The translations under genes and the position numbers were made by a program. From Actinobacteria bacterium HGW-Actinobacteria-5 (GTDB taxonomy: Bacteria; Actinomycetota; Actinomycetes; Propionibacteriales; Propionibacteriaceae), in the NCBI GenBank assembly GCA_002843035.1, contig PHEV01000005.1, positions 1 to 43,729 on the forward strand: DNA of 43,729 nucleotides, written 5' to 3'. The notes under the pieces are model-generated. The model was not told the origin of the DNA, did no database searches, and saw only the letters and a program-made list of their open reading frames with translations. Below, in pieces: positions 35,654 through 43,729 of the stretch (the first letter of the stretch is position 1; each line of letters starts with the position of its first letter).

Positions 35654-36595
35654 TCAGTCCAGCTCGGTCGGCACCGCGATCACGTCGACGAGGGCGCCAT
35701 TGCGCCAGACCGTGATCTCGACCGCCGTGCCGATGGCGTCCTCCAGCATCCAGCGCTGCAGGTTGGTCGCTGAACCGATCGGCTCGCCCGCCACGGCGAC
35801 CACCACGTCCCCGCCCTTCAGCGAGGCGACCGCTGCCGGGCTGTCGGGCAGCACCTGGGCCACCCGCAGGCCGCTGCGGCGACCCAGCCGGTCGACCAGC
35901 GCGGGGGGCAGCGGCGACTGGCCGGCAGCGATCCCGAGCCACGCCCGGCGCACCCGGCCGGTGTTGATCAGCGAGGCGATGATCCGCTGGGTGTTGGTAT
36001 TGATCGGCACGGCCAGGCCGACCCCCACGCCGGCGACGGCGGTGTTCACCCCCACCATGCGGCCGTGGCTGTCGGCGAGGACGCCGCCGCTGTTGCCGGG
36101 GTTCAGCGCTGCGTCGGTCTGGATCACCTCGTCCACGACCCGGCCGCGCCGGGTCGGCAGGGAGCGGCCGAGGGCGGAGACGATCCCCGCGGTGACCGAG
36201 CCGGACAGTCCCAGCGGGTTGCCCAGCGCGACCACGAGCTGGCCCACCTGCAAGGAGGCGGCGTCGCCGTGCTCCACGGGTGCGGGCACCTCGCCGCGGG
36301 CCCGCAGGACGGCCAGGTCGGACAGCGGGTCGCTGCCGGCGATGTCGAGGGCGGTCTCGGTGCCGTCGCCGAACGACGCGGTGACGGCCGTGGCGCCATC
36401 GACCACGTGGGCGCTGGTGAGCAGGTAGCCGTCGGCGCTCAGCACACTCGCGCTGCCGCCGCCATCACCGCGTGGACCGTGCACGCGCAGGCTCGCCACA
36501 CCGGGCAGCACCTTCCGGGCGACGCGCACGACCGCTGCCGAGTACGCGTCCAGGATCTCCTCATCGGGCATGCCGGGCCAACGCCGGGCTGCCAC
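35654..36595 (-). CDS. HtrA/DegQ-like serine protease with PDZ domain, no export signal
   Basis: The 313-residue product has the trypsin-fold triad: SAHVV (His63), DLAVL preceded by LS (Asp93) and NPGNSGG (Ser169), plus [10 protein letters not shown] before the serine. A PDZ domain covers about 205-305, with [14 protein letters not shown] and [14 protein letters not shown]. Unlike most HtrA proteins it has no signal peptide and no membrane anchor, so it appears to be cytoplasmic. I keep GTG 36595 as start; ATG 36571 (eight residues shorter) is also possible, and neither has a clear ribosome-binding site. It is convergent with the amidohydrolase (65 bases apart) and divergent from rpsP. Confidence 0.9.
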   Translation of the reverse strand: MAARRWPGMPDEEILDAYSAAVVRVARKVLPGVASLRVHGPRGDGGGSASVLSADGYLLTSAHVVDGATAVTASFGDGTETALDIAGSDPLSDLAVLRARGEVPAPVEHGDAASLQVGQLVVALGNPLGLSGSVTAGIVSALGRSLPTRRGRVVDEVIQTDAALNPGNSGGVLADSHGRMVGVNTAVAGVGVGLAVPINTNTQRIIASLINTGRVRRAWLGIAAGQSPLPPALVDRLGRRSGLRVAQVLPDSPAAVASLKGGDVVVAVAGEPIGSATNLQRWMLEDAIGTAVEITVWRNGALVDVIAVPTELD

Positions 36596-36636
36596 CGTGT
36601 TGTTCCGGTGTTCGCCGTGGGCTCACCCGGTGCGCA

Positions 36637-36820
36637 TTGGCGCAGCCACCGCATGCTCTGGCACAATGAGCGGCGCATCTGTGCCCGTCGGTGCCCTCTC
36701 ATCGCCGTCGGACGCCGATCCACCCGAACCCGGTGGGCGTTGCCCCACAGCGAGCGCCGGTGTTCACCCGTCCGGGATGGTGACGTCACCGTCCCTAGTT
36801 CCACAGGAGAAACCACACAC
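36637..36820 (+). promoter_or_regulatory. rpsP promoter region and long leader
   Basis: TTGGCG (36637-36642) and CACAAT (36662-36667) are 19 bases apart and may be the promoter. Transcription near 36674 would leave a leader of about 147 bases. It contains the 12-bp palindrome GGTGACGTCACC (36779-36790) shortly before AGGAGA (36805-36810). No credible small ORF. Function of the leader is unknown. Confidence 0.35.
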
Positions 36821-37270
36821 GTGGCTGTCAAGATTCGTCTCAAGCGGCTCGGCAAGATCCGCTCCCCGCACTACCGCATCGTCGTCATGGACGCCCGCAC
36901 CAAGCGGGATGGCCGGGCCATCGAGGAGATCGGGCTCTACCACCCGAAGAACGATCCGTCCGTGATCCGGGTGAACTCCGAGCGCGCCCAGTACTGGCTC
37001 GGCGTCGGCGCCCAGCCGACGGAGGCCGTGGTCGCCCTGCTCAAGCGCACCGGTGACTGGCAGAAGTTCAGCGGCGACACCACTCCGGCCGGGGTCGACC
37101 CGCAGCCGGAGCCCAGGGACAAGGTGGCGCTGTTCAACGCCGCGCTGGCCGAGGCCGACAGCGAGCCGGCCACCTCCGCGATCTCGAGGTCGTCGAAGAA
37201 GAAGGCCGAGCAGGCCGAGGCAGGGGCCGAGCCCGAGGCGGCCGCCCCGGCCGAGGCTGAAGAGGCCTGA
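36821..37270 (+). CDS. rpsP: 30S ribosomal protein S16, with C-terminal extension
   Basis: S16 is needed for 30S assembly. The 149-residue product has the family sequence [20 protein letters not shown] and [16 protein letters not shown], with [15 protein letters not shown]. The core ends near residue 85, and the remaining 60 residues are Ala/Glu/Pro-rich ([20 protein letters not shown] at the end), an extension common in actinobacteria. GTG 36821 is right after a spaced AGGAGA. The frame continues upstream but only through the leader. It is the first gene of rpsP-khpA-rimM-trmD. Confidence 0.97.
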   Translation: MAVKIRLKRLGKIRSPHYRIVVMDARTKRDGRAIEEIGLYHPKNDPSVIRVNSERAQYWLGVGAQPTEAVVALLKRTGDWQKFSGDTTPAGVDPQPEPRDKVALFNAALAEADSEPATSAISRSSKKKAEQAEAGAEPEAAAPAEAEEA

Positions 37271-37272
37271 TC

Positions 37273-37524
37273 GTGCTTGCTGACGCGCTGGAACACCTGG
37301 TCCGTGGCCTGGTGCCCAACCCGGACGACGTCCGGGTGCGCGAGTCCGATCGCGGCCGGGTCCGCACCCTCGAGGTGCGGGTCCACCCCGAGGACATCGG
37401 CAAGGTCATCGGGCGGCAGGGACGCACGGCCAGCGCCCTGCGCACGGTGATCGCCGCTCTGGCCGGACGCGAGCAGGTGCGGGTCGACTTCGTCGATGTC
37501 GACCGCCGGCCGCGCCGACGCTGA
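37273..37524 (+). CDS. khpA: KH-domain RNA-binding protein KhpA
   Basis: The 83-residue product is a single KH domain with the GxxG loop IGKVIGRQGRTASALRTVI (about residues 42-60) and the start MLADALEHLVRGLVPNPDDV. KhpA binds RNA, often as a partner of KhpB/Jag. GTG 37273 is two bases after the rpsP stop. Its location between rpsP and rimM is the conserved one. Confidence 0.95.
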   Translation: MLADALEHLVRGLVPNPDDVRVRESDRGRVRTLEVRVHPEDIGKVIGRQGRTASALRTVIAALAGREQVRVDFVDVDRRPRRR

Positions 37525-37536
37525 GCAACACCCGTT

Positions 37537-37572
37537 CTTCCGCCCCGTCCGCCGTCGCGGTCGGGGCGGAAG
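37537..37572 (+). terminator. Hairpin between khpA and rimM
   Basis: CTTCCGCCCCG (37537-37547) pairs with 37562-37572, 11 bp with a 14-base loop. No U-run follows; AAGGAGG (37581) of rimM begins nine bases later. It may attenuate transcription or stabilise the upstream mRNA. Confidence 0.5.
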
Positions 37573-37591
37573 CGTATTCCAAGGAGGACGC

Positions 37592-38104
37592 GTGGCCGAC
37601 CAGGTGATCGTGGGTACGGTCGGTCGCGCCCACGGGCTGCGCGGGCAGGTCACGGTCCGCCCGCGCACGGACAGCGTCGAGGACCGGTTCGCCCTCGGCG
37701 CGTCCCTGACCGCGAACGGGCGGACGCTCACGGTCAGCGGGTACTCCTGGCAGCAGGGGAGGCTGGTTGTGGCCTTCGCCGGTGTCGGCGACCGCACGGC
37801 AGCCGAGGCCCTGCGCGGGATCGACCTGTGGGCCGACGGCGCGGGCGAGGCGGTCGAGGACGGCGAGTTCCACGACACCCAACTGATCGGCCTCACCGCC
37901 GTCGACCCGTCCGGGGAGCGGCTGGGCGAGGTCGTCGCCGTCCAGCACCACCCGGCCCAGGACCTGCTGGTCGTCCGGACGCCGTCCGGGGAGCGGTTGG
38001 TGCCGTTCGTGGAGGCGCTGGTGCCCGAGGTCGACCCGGGCGCAGGGCGCCTCGTGATCGATCCCATCCCGGGTCTGCTGGATGAGGTCCCCGATGCGGA
38101 TTGA
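37592..38104 (+). CDS. rimM: Ribosome maturation factor RimM
   Basis: RimM binds S19 and helps mature the 30S head. The 170-residue product has the N-terminal [20 protein letters not shown] and the C-terminal PRC-barrel part with [20 protein letters not shown] and [19 protein letters not shown] 37592 follows a strong AAGGAGG (37581-37587). The C-terminus overlaps the trmD start by 11 bases. Confidence 0.96.
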   Translation: MADQVIVGTVGRAHGLRGQVTVRPRTDSVEDRFALGASLTANGRTLTVSGYSWQQGRLVVAFAGVGDRTAAEALRGIDLWADGAGEAVEDGEFHDTQLIGLTAVDPSGERLGEVVAVQHHPAQDLLVVRTPSGERLVPFVEALVPEVDPGAGRLVIDPIPGLLDEVPDAD

Positions 38105-38798
38105 CCTGGTCAGCATCTTCCCCGACTACTTCGCGCCCCTGCAGCTCTCCCTGGTCGGCAAGGCGGCCGAGTCGGGCATCGTGGAGATCGGCGTCCACGA
38201 CCTGCGCGACTGGACGCACGACCGCCACCGCACGGTCGACGACACCCCCTACGGCGGCGGCGCAGGCATGGTGATGAAGCCCGAGCCGTGGGGCGAGGCG
38301 CTGGATCAGCTCGTGCCAGCGGGTGGCGCCGTGCCGCTGCTGGTGGTGCCGACCCCGGCCGGCGTGCCGTTCAGCCAGCCGCTCGCCCACGAGCTCGCCG
38401 GACGCGACTGGTTGCTGTTCGCCTGCGGGCGCTACGAGGGCATCGATGCCCGGGTGGTCGAGCACGCGGCCACGCGAATGGACGTGCTCGAGGTGAGCCT
38501 GGGTGACTATGTGCTGAACGGCGGAGAGGTTGCCGCGCTCGCCATCACCGAAGCGGTGGTGCGGCTGTTGCCCGGCGTTCTGGGCAACCCGGAATCGCTG
38601 GTGGAGGAGTCCCACGGCGCTGACCTGGAGGGTCTGCTGGAGTACCCGGTGTACACCAAGCCCGCGAGCTGGAGAGGGCTGGAGGTGCCGCCGGTGCTGC
38701 TGTCGGGCCACCACGGCCAGGTCGCAGCGTGGCGAATGGAGCAGGCCAGGGCCCGCACGGCGGAACGTCGCCCGGACCTCCTCGAGGGGCGCAATTAG
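38094..38798 (+). CDS. trmD: tRNA (guanine(37)-N1)-methyltransferase TrmD
   Basis: TrmD makes m1G37 next to the anticodon, preventing frameshifts. The 234-residue product is a SPOUT-fold enzyme with [28 protein letters not shown], the knot motif [12 protein letters not shown] and [26 protein letters not shown] is near the C-terminus. I use ATG 38094, where the family N-terminus begins and GAGG is seven bases upstream; ATG 38082 would add four residues. The overlap with rimM suggests coupling. Confidence 0.97.
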   Translation: MRIDLVSIFPDYFAPLQLSLVGKAAESGIVEIGVHDLRDWTHDRHRTVDDTPYGGGAGMVMKPEPWGEALDQLVPAGGAVPLLVVPTPAGVPFSQPLAHELAGRDWLLFACGRYEGIDARVVEHAATRMDVLEVSLGDYVLNGGEVAALAITEAVVRLLPGVLGNPESLVEESHGADLEGLLEYPVYTKPASWRGLEVPPVLLSGHHGQVAAWRMEQARARTAERRPDLLEGRN

Positions 38799-38915
38799 GC
38801 AACGTCGCTATTGCCCAAATCTGCGGAAAGGCCGTCTCGTCCAGTCCCTGTCCGGAATCTGAGACCCACTCTCCCGGAAAGGTGGCGGGTGGCGGATGAG
38901 CGGGCCGATTCTCAC

Positions 38916-38921
38916 TAGGGT
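38916..38921 (+). promoter_or_regulatory. -10 element for leaderless sdhC start
   Basis: TAGGGT, six bases, then GTG at 38928. A GTG at 38922 lies directly against the hexamer and would be upstream of the likely transcription start, which argues for 38928. No ribosome-binding site. The 129-base gap after trmD otherwise shows no clear terminator. Confidence 0.5.
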
Positions 38922-38927
38922 GTGTCT

Positions 38928-39643
38928 GTGGCGACAACGACTCTTACCCCACATCAGAGAGCTGTCCGATCAACCGTCGCGATGAAGGCCCTGATGGCCG
39001 TCACCGGGTTGATCCTGATCGCATTCCTTCTGATGCACATGTTCGGCAACCTCAAGATGTTCATCGGGGCCGACTCCTTCAACCACTACGCAGAGTGGCT
39101 CAAGGGGCAAACGGCAGACGGTGGCATCCTCTACCCGATCCTGCCTGCGGGCTGGTTCATCTGGATCTTCCGCGTAGTCCTGCTCGCGGCCGTCGTGCTG
39201 CACATCTACTCGGCGGTGACGTTGTGGTCGCGGGCTCTGGCTGCCAACCCCACGACGTACGAGGCCAAGCGCAAGCTCGCGCAGACCTACTCGGCGCGCA
39301 CCATGCGCTGGGGTGGGATCATCCTGGCCGGCGTCCTGATCTTCCACCTGCTGCAGTTCACCGTCCACGCCACCCTGATCGCGGGTGCGTTCGAGGACAA
39401 CCCGTACAAGATGGTGCTCGGTGAGTTCAGCATCTGGTGGATGGTGCTCGTCTACGCGATCTGGATGGTCGCCGTCTGCATGCACATCCGGCACGGCTTC
39501 TGGAGCGCGTTCGCGACGCTGGGTGCCAACACCAGCGCGAAGGCCCGCGCCATCCTGAACGGTTGCGCCTGGGCGGTCGCGCTCATCCTCTACATCGGCT
39601 TCATGATCATGCCGGTCTCGGTGCTCTTCGGATGGATTGGTGC

Positions 39644-39647
<4 letters not shown>
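38928..39647 (+). CDS. sdhC: Succinate dehydrogenase cytochrome b subunit
   Basis: The 239-residue product is the membrane anchor of succinate dehydrogenase, with five membrane helices and no separate SdhD, so it is the single-anchor, probably di-heme type found in B. subtilis and many actinobacteria. Histidine-bearing helices include [41 protein letters not shown] and [15 protein letters not shown]; some are the heme ligands. GTG 38928 is the preferred start. The stop overlaps the sdhA ATG (ATGATGA), so translation is coupled. Confidence 0.94.
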
Positions 39648-41673
<2,026 letters not shown>

Positions 41674-41677
<4 letters not shown>

Positions 41678-42435
41678 ACGTCACCCTGCGCGTCTGGCGC
41701 CAAGCAAACGCCCACTCCGAGGGGCGCATGGTCACCTACCAGGTGCAGGACGTCTCCCCGGACATGTCCTTCCTGGAGATGCTCGACCTGCTGAACGAGG
41801 ACCTCACCGTCAAGGGCGAGGAGCCGGTGGCCTTCGACCACGACTGCCGCGAGGGCATCTGCGGGATGTGTGGCGTGGTGATCAACGGGACCGCCCACGG
41901 GCGGGGGAGTTCCCCGGTGCCGACCACCACCTGCCAGCTACACATGCGTTCCTTCGAGGACGGCGCCGTGATCGACGTCGAGCCGTGGCGGGCCGGTCCG
42001 TTCCCGGTGATCAAGGACCTGGTCGTCGACCGGTCCGCGTTCGACCGGATCATCCAGGCCGGAGGCTACGTCTCGGTCAGCACCGGTTCGGCTCCGGACG
42101 CCCATGCCAACGCGGTCGGCAAGCAGAAGGCCGACCGGGCCTTCGACGCGGCCACCTGCATCGGCTGTGGCGCCTGTGTGGCGGCGTGCCCGAACTCCTC
42201 GGCCATGCTGTTCACCGCGGCGAAGATCACCCACCTCGCGATGCTCCCGCAGGGCCAGCCGGAACGTCACCTGCGGGTGAAGAAGATGCTCTCGCAGCAC
42301 GACGCCGAGGGTTTCGGCGGCTGCACGAACATCGGCGAGTGCGCCGAGGTCTGCCCCAAGCAGATCCCGTTCGACACGATCAGCCAGCTCAACCGCGACC
42401 TGATCGCCTCGCTGTTCAAGCGGGACGGCAAGTAG
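41674..42435 (+). CDS. sdhB: Succinate dehydrogenase iron-sulfur subunit
   Basis: SdhB passes electrons from FAD to the membrane heme and quinone. The 253-residue product has the cysteines for three clusters: [2Fe-2S] Cys58, Cys63, Cys66 and Cys87 ([10 protein letters not shown], then TTCQ); [4Fe-4S] Cys162, Cys165, Cys168 (CIGCGAC) with Cys172 before Pro; and Cys217, Cys223, Cys227 ([12 protein letters not shown]) for the third. GTG 41674 forms a GTGA overlap with the sdhA stop. A strong hairpin follows the gene. Confidence 0.97.
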
Positions 42436-42452
42436 CACCAGCACGATCGGCG

Positions 42453-42480
42453 CGGGCCCCGGAGTTGTCTCCGGGGCCCG
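42453..42480 (+). terminator. Terminator hairpin after sdhB
   Basis: CGGGCCCCGGAG (42453-42464) is a perfect 12-bp complement of 42469-42480, with loop TTGT. It starts 17 bases after the sdhB stop. No U-run. Confidence 0.8.
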
Positions 42481-42592
42481 TCCGCGTCCCCGGGCCTGAG
42501 CTTCCCGCGCCCCGGAACGCTCCCGGACTCCGGAACAACAGCGAATCGGGAGCATCCCTCGGCAGGGAGCGGACCGTGCTGGCCCGGGCCGA

Positions 42593-42727
42593 TTAACAGG
42601 ACGCGTTGCGGGTGTGGCAAACTTGTCAGTCGTTGTGCCGCGAGCGCTCCTGCCACAGGGGGAAGGCGCCGGCGGATACGAATGACACACGAGACGAAGT
42701 GACCTGTGGCACTGGCGAGGATATCGG
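42593..42727 (+). promoter_or_regulatory. rplS promoter region and structured leader
   Basis: TTAACA (42593-42598) and CAAACT (42618-42623) are a possible -35/-10 pair with a 19-base gap. In the leader TGCCACAGG (42651-42659) can pair perfectly with CCTGTGGCA (42703-42711), closing a region of 43 bases just before the ribosome-binding GAGGA (42715-42719). TGTGGCA also occurs upstream at 42613-42619 and could compete for TGCCACA. This looks like a ribosomal-protein leader; evidence is sequence complementarity only. Confidence 0.45.
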
Positions 42728-43078
42728 ATGAACCAGCTGGTTGAGCAGATCGGCAAGGCTGCACTGCGCGACGACGTGCCGGAGTTCCGGCCCGGCGATC
42801 AGGTGAAGGTGCACGTGCGGGTCATCGAGGGCAACCGCTCCCGGATCCAGGTCTTCGCCGGCGCCGTGATCTCCCGTACCGGCTCGGGCATCGCCGAGGC
42901 GTTCACCGTTCGCAAGGTGAGCTTCGGCACCGGCGTGGAGCGGACGTTCCCGCTGCACAGCCCGATCATCGAGAAGATCGAGGTCGAGCGGCTCGGCGAC
43001 GTGCGACGCGCCAAGCTGTACTACCTCCGTGGTCTGCGCGGCAAGGCTGCGAAGATCAAGGAGAAGCGCGACCGCTGA
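42728..43078 (+). CDS. rplS: 50S ribosomal protein L19
   Basis: L19 sits at the 30S-50S interface. The 116-residue product has [22 protein letters not shown] and the motif [20 protein letters not shown], followed by [24 protein letters not shown] 42728 follows GAGGA eight bases upstream. It lies between sdhB and lepB; in many bacteria rplS directly follows trmD, so sdhCAB interrupts the usual rpsP-rimM-trmD-rplS order. Confidence 0.97.
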   Translation: MNQLVEQIGKAALRDDVPEFRPGDQVKVHVRVIEGNRSRIQVFAGAVISRTGSGIAEAFTVRKVSFGTGVERTFPLHSPIIEKIEVERLGDVRRAKLYYLRGLRGKAAKIKEKRDR

Positions 43079-43103
43079 GGCGCTGGGCGTCCTGCGGTGG
43101 CCG

Positions 43104-43132
43104 TAATGTGGTCAGGGACGTCGAGGGAGAGG
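43104..43132 (+). promoter_or_regulatory. Possible -10 and ribosome-binding site for lepB
   Basis: TAATGT (43104-43109) could be a -10, giving a short leader with GAGGGAGAGG (43123-43132) before the GTG at 43138. Confidence 0.4.
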
Positions 43133-43137
43133 TTGCG

Positions 43138-43729
43138 GTGAGCGCACCCAGTGAGAACGGCGGTCGCCACGAAGGGTGGTTGGCTGCCGCAAGTTGGTTG
43201 CGTGAGATCGCGATCGTGGTCGTCGGTGCGCTGATCGCGTCTACCTTGCTGCGGCTGTTCGTGGCGCAGATGTTCGTGATCCCGTCCGGGTCGATGGAGA
43301 ACACCCTGCTGATCCGTGACCGGGTCGCCGTCCAGAAGATCGTCGGCTTCCAGCGGGGCGACATCGTGGTGTTCCGGGACACCGAGAACTGGCTCGCCCC
43401 GGCGAAGGTCGAGGACGACCCGCTGAAGAAGGCGTTGATCTTCGTCGGCCTCGCCCCGGATGAGAGTTCCAACCACCTGATCAAGCGCGTGATCGGGGTT
43501 GCAGGCGATCACGTCACCTGCTGCGACGCCCGGGGCAGGGTGACCGTGAACGGCACCGCGCTGAACGAGGGCGACTACCTCTACACCGACCCGACGACCG
43601 GACGGCGGGTGGAGCCGTCCTCGGTGTCCTTCGACGTGGTCGTGCCCGCGGGCACGGTGTTCGTCATGGGCGACCACCGCAACGACTCCGCGGACTCCCG
43701 CTGCCACCTCAGCGACGACACCGGCGGGG
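43138..43729 (+). CDS. lepB: Signal peptidase I, 5' part (3' end outside window)
   Basis: Signal peptidase I cleaves signal peptides from exported proteins. The frame from GTG 43138 runs open to the window end, giving 197 complete codons. A cytoplasmic N-terminal segment is followed by one membrane helix (IAIVVVGALIASTLLRLFVA). The catalytic serine is in FVIPSGSMENTLL, the lysine in HLIKRVIGVAGDHV, and FVMGDHRNDSADSR is the conserved box near the right edge. The region between serine and lysine (WLAPAKVEDDPLKKALIFVG) is the actinobacterial insertion. The gene follows rplS by 59 bases, the standard neighbour. The C-terminal part lies beyond the window. Confidence 0.95.
   Translation, partial: MSAPSENGGRHEGWLAAASWLREIAIVVVGALIASTLLRLFVAQMFVIPSGSMENTLLIRDRVAVQKIVGFQRGDIVVFRDTENWLAPAKVEDDPLKKALIFVGLAPDESSNHLIKRVIGVAGDHVTCCDARGRVTVNGTALNEGDYLYTDPTTGRRVEPSSVSFDVVVPAGTVFVMGDHRNDSADSRCHLSDDTGG

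Noticed and set aside
38922-38924. sdhC start at GTG 38922
   Set aside because: Directly abuts the -10 hexamer and would lie upstream of the expected transcription start; GTG 38928 fits better.
43021-43707. 228-codon open frame on the minus strand at the right edge
   Set aside because: Antisense to lepB, which carries the serine-lysine dyad motifs on the plus strand.

Overview
This window is a GC-rich chromosomal segment with heavy use of GTG starts, few or no -35 elements and frequent -10 hexamers just upstream of start codons. That base composition, the gene content (SepIVA-like protein, DUF177-rpmF-rnc, RNase J, LppX-like lipoprotein, DUF2993) and the gene order all point to an actinomycete. 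The combination of a two-gene proton-pumping transhydrogenase and a C-A-B succinate dehydrogenase would fit Propionibacteriales, but that narrower placement is inference. I count 45 protein genes, of which infB (left edge) and lepB (right edge) are cut by the window. I see no tRNA, rRNA, CRISPR array, insertion sequence or prophage, and no gene-free stretch longer than 300 bases.

Left part (1-6400): infB-rbfA-truB-ribF, a translation and cofactor block, followed by a small unknown gene, an acetyltransferase and a lipoprotein. 6535-9550: pntA-pntB on the minus strand, set between ribosome-linked blocks. 9813-16631: rpsO-pnp, dapB, a DUF2993 exported protein, a GNAT enzyme on the minus strand, RNase J and rpmB (L28). 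16726-22599: a proline-rich membrane protein, recG, a divergent MerR/CPBP-protease pair, rsmD-coaD and a SepIVA-like coiled-coil protein. 22697-25603: DUF177-rpmF-rnc-mutM-gtrA. 25607-35588: smc, a small membrane protein, ftsY, GNAT, a GH51 arabinofuranosidase, ffh and an amidohydrolase. 35654-36595: an HtrA-like protease on the minus strand. 36821-43729: rpsP-khpA-rimM-trmD, sdhCAB, rplS and lepB.

Functionally the window is a condensed housekeeping segment: translation initiation and ribosome maturation (IF-2, RbfA, RimM, S15, S16, L19, L28, L32), RNA processing and decay (PNPase, RNase J, RNase III, KhpA), tRNA and rRNA modification (TruB, TrmD, RsmD), co-translational targeting and export (Ffh, FtsY, LepB), chromosome and division functions (SMC, SepIVA-like), DNA repair (RecG, MutM), cofactors (RibF, CoaD) and lysine/peptidoglycan precursor synthesis (DapB). 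Metabolic or accessory genes (pntAB, sdhCAB, GH51, GNATs, MerR/CPBP) lie between these blocks.

I do not see an obviously new multi-gene system. The observations most worth checking are: rnc has no ATG/GTG/TTG codon upstream of its catalytic motif and seems to start at ACG or CTG; a recurrent leaderless arrangement (-10 hexamer, 6-8 nt, start codon) in front of many genes; a palindrome lying exactly between -35 and -10 in the MerR/CPBP divergent promoter; paired elements in the rplS leader; and very strong hairpins after infB and between rpsO and pnp.
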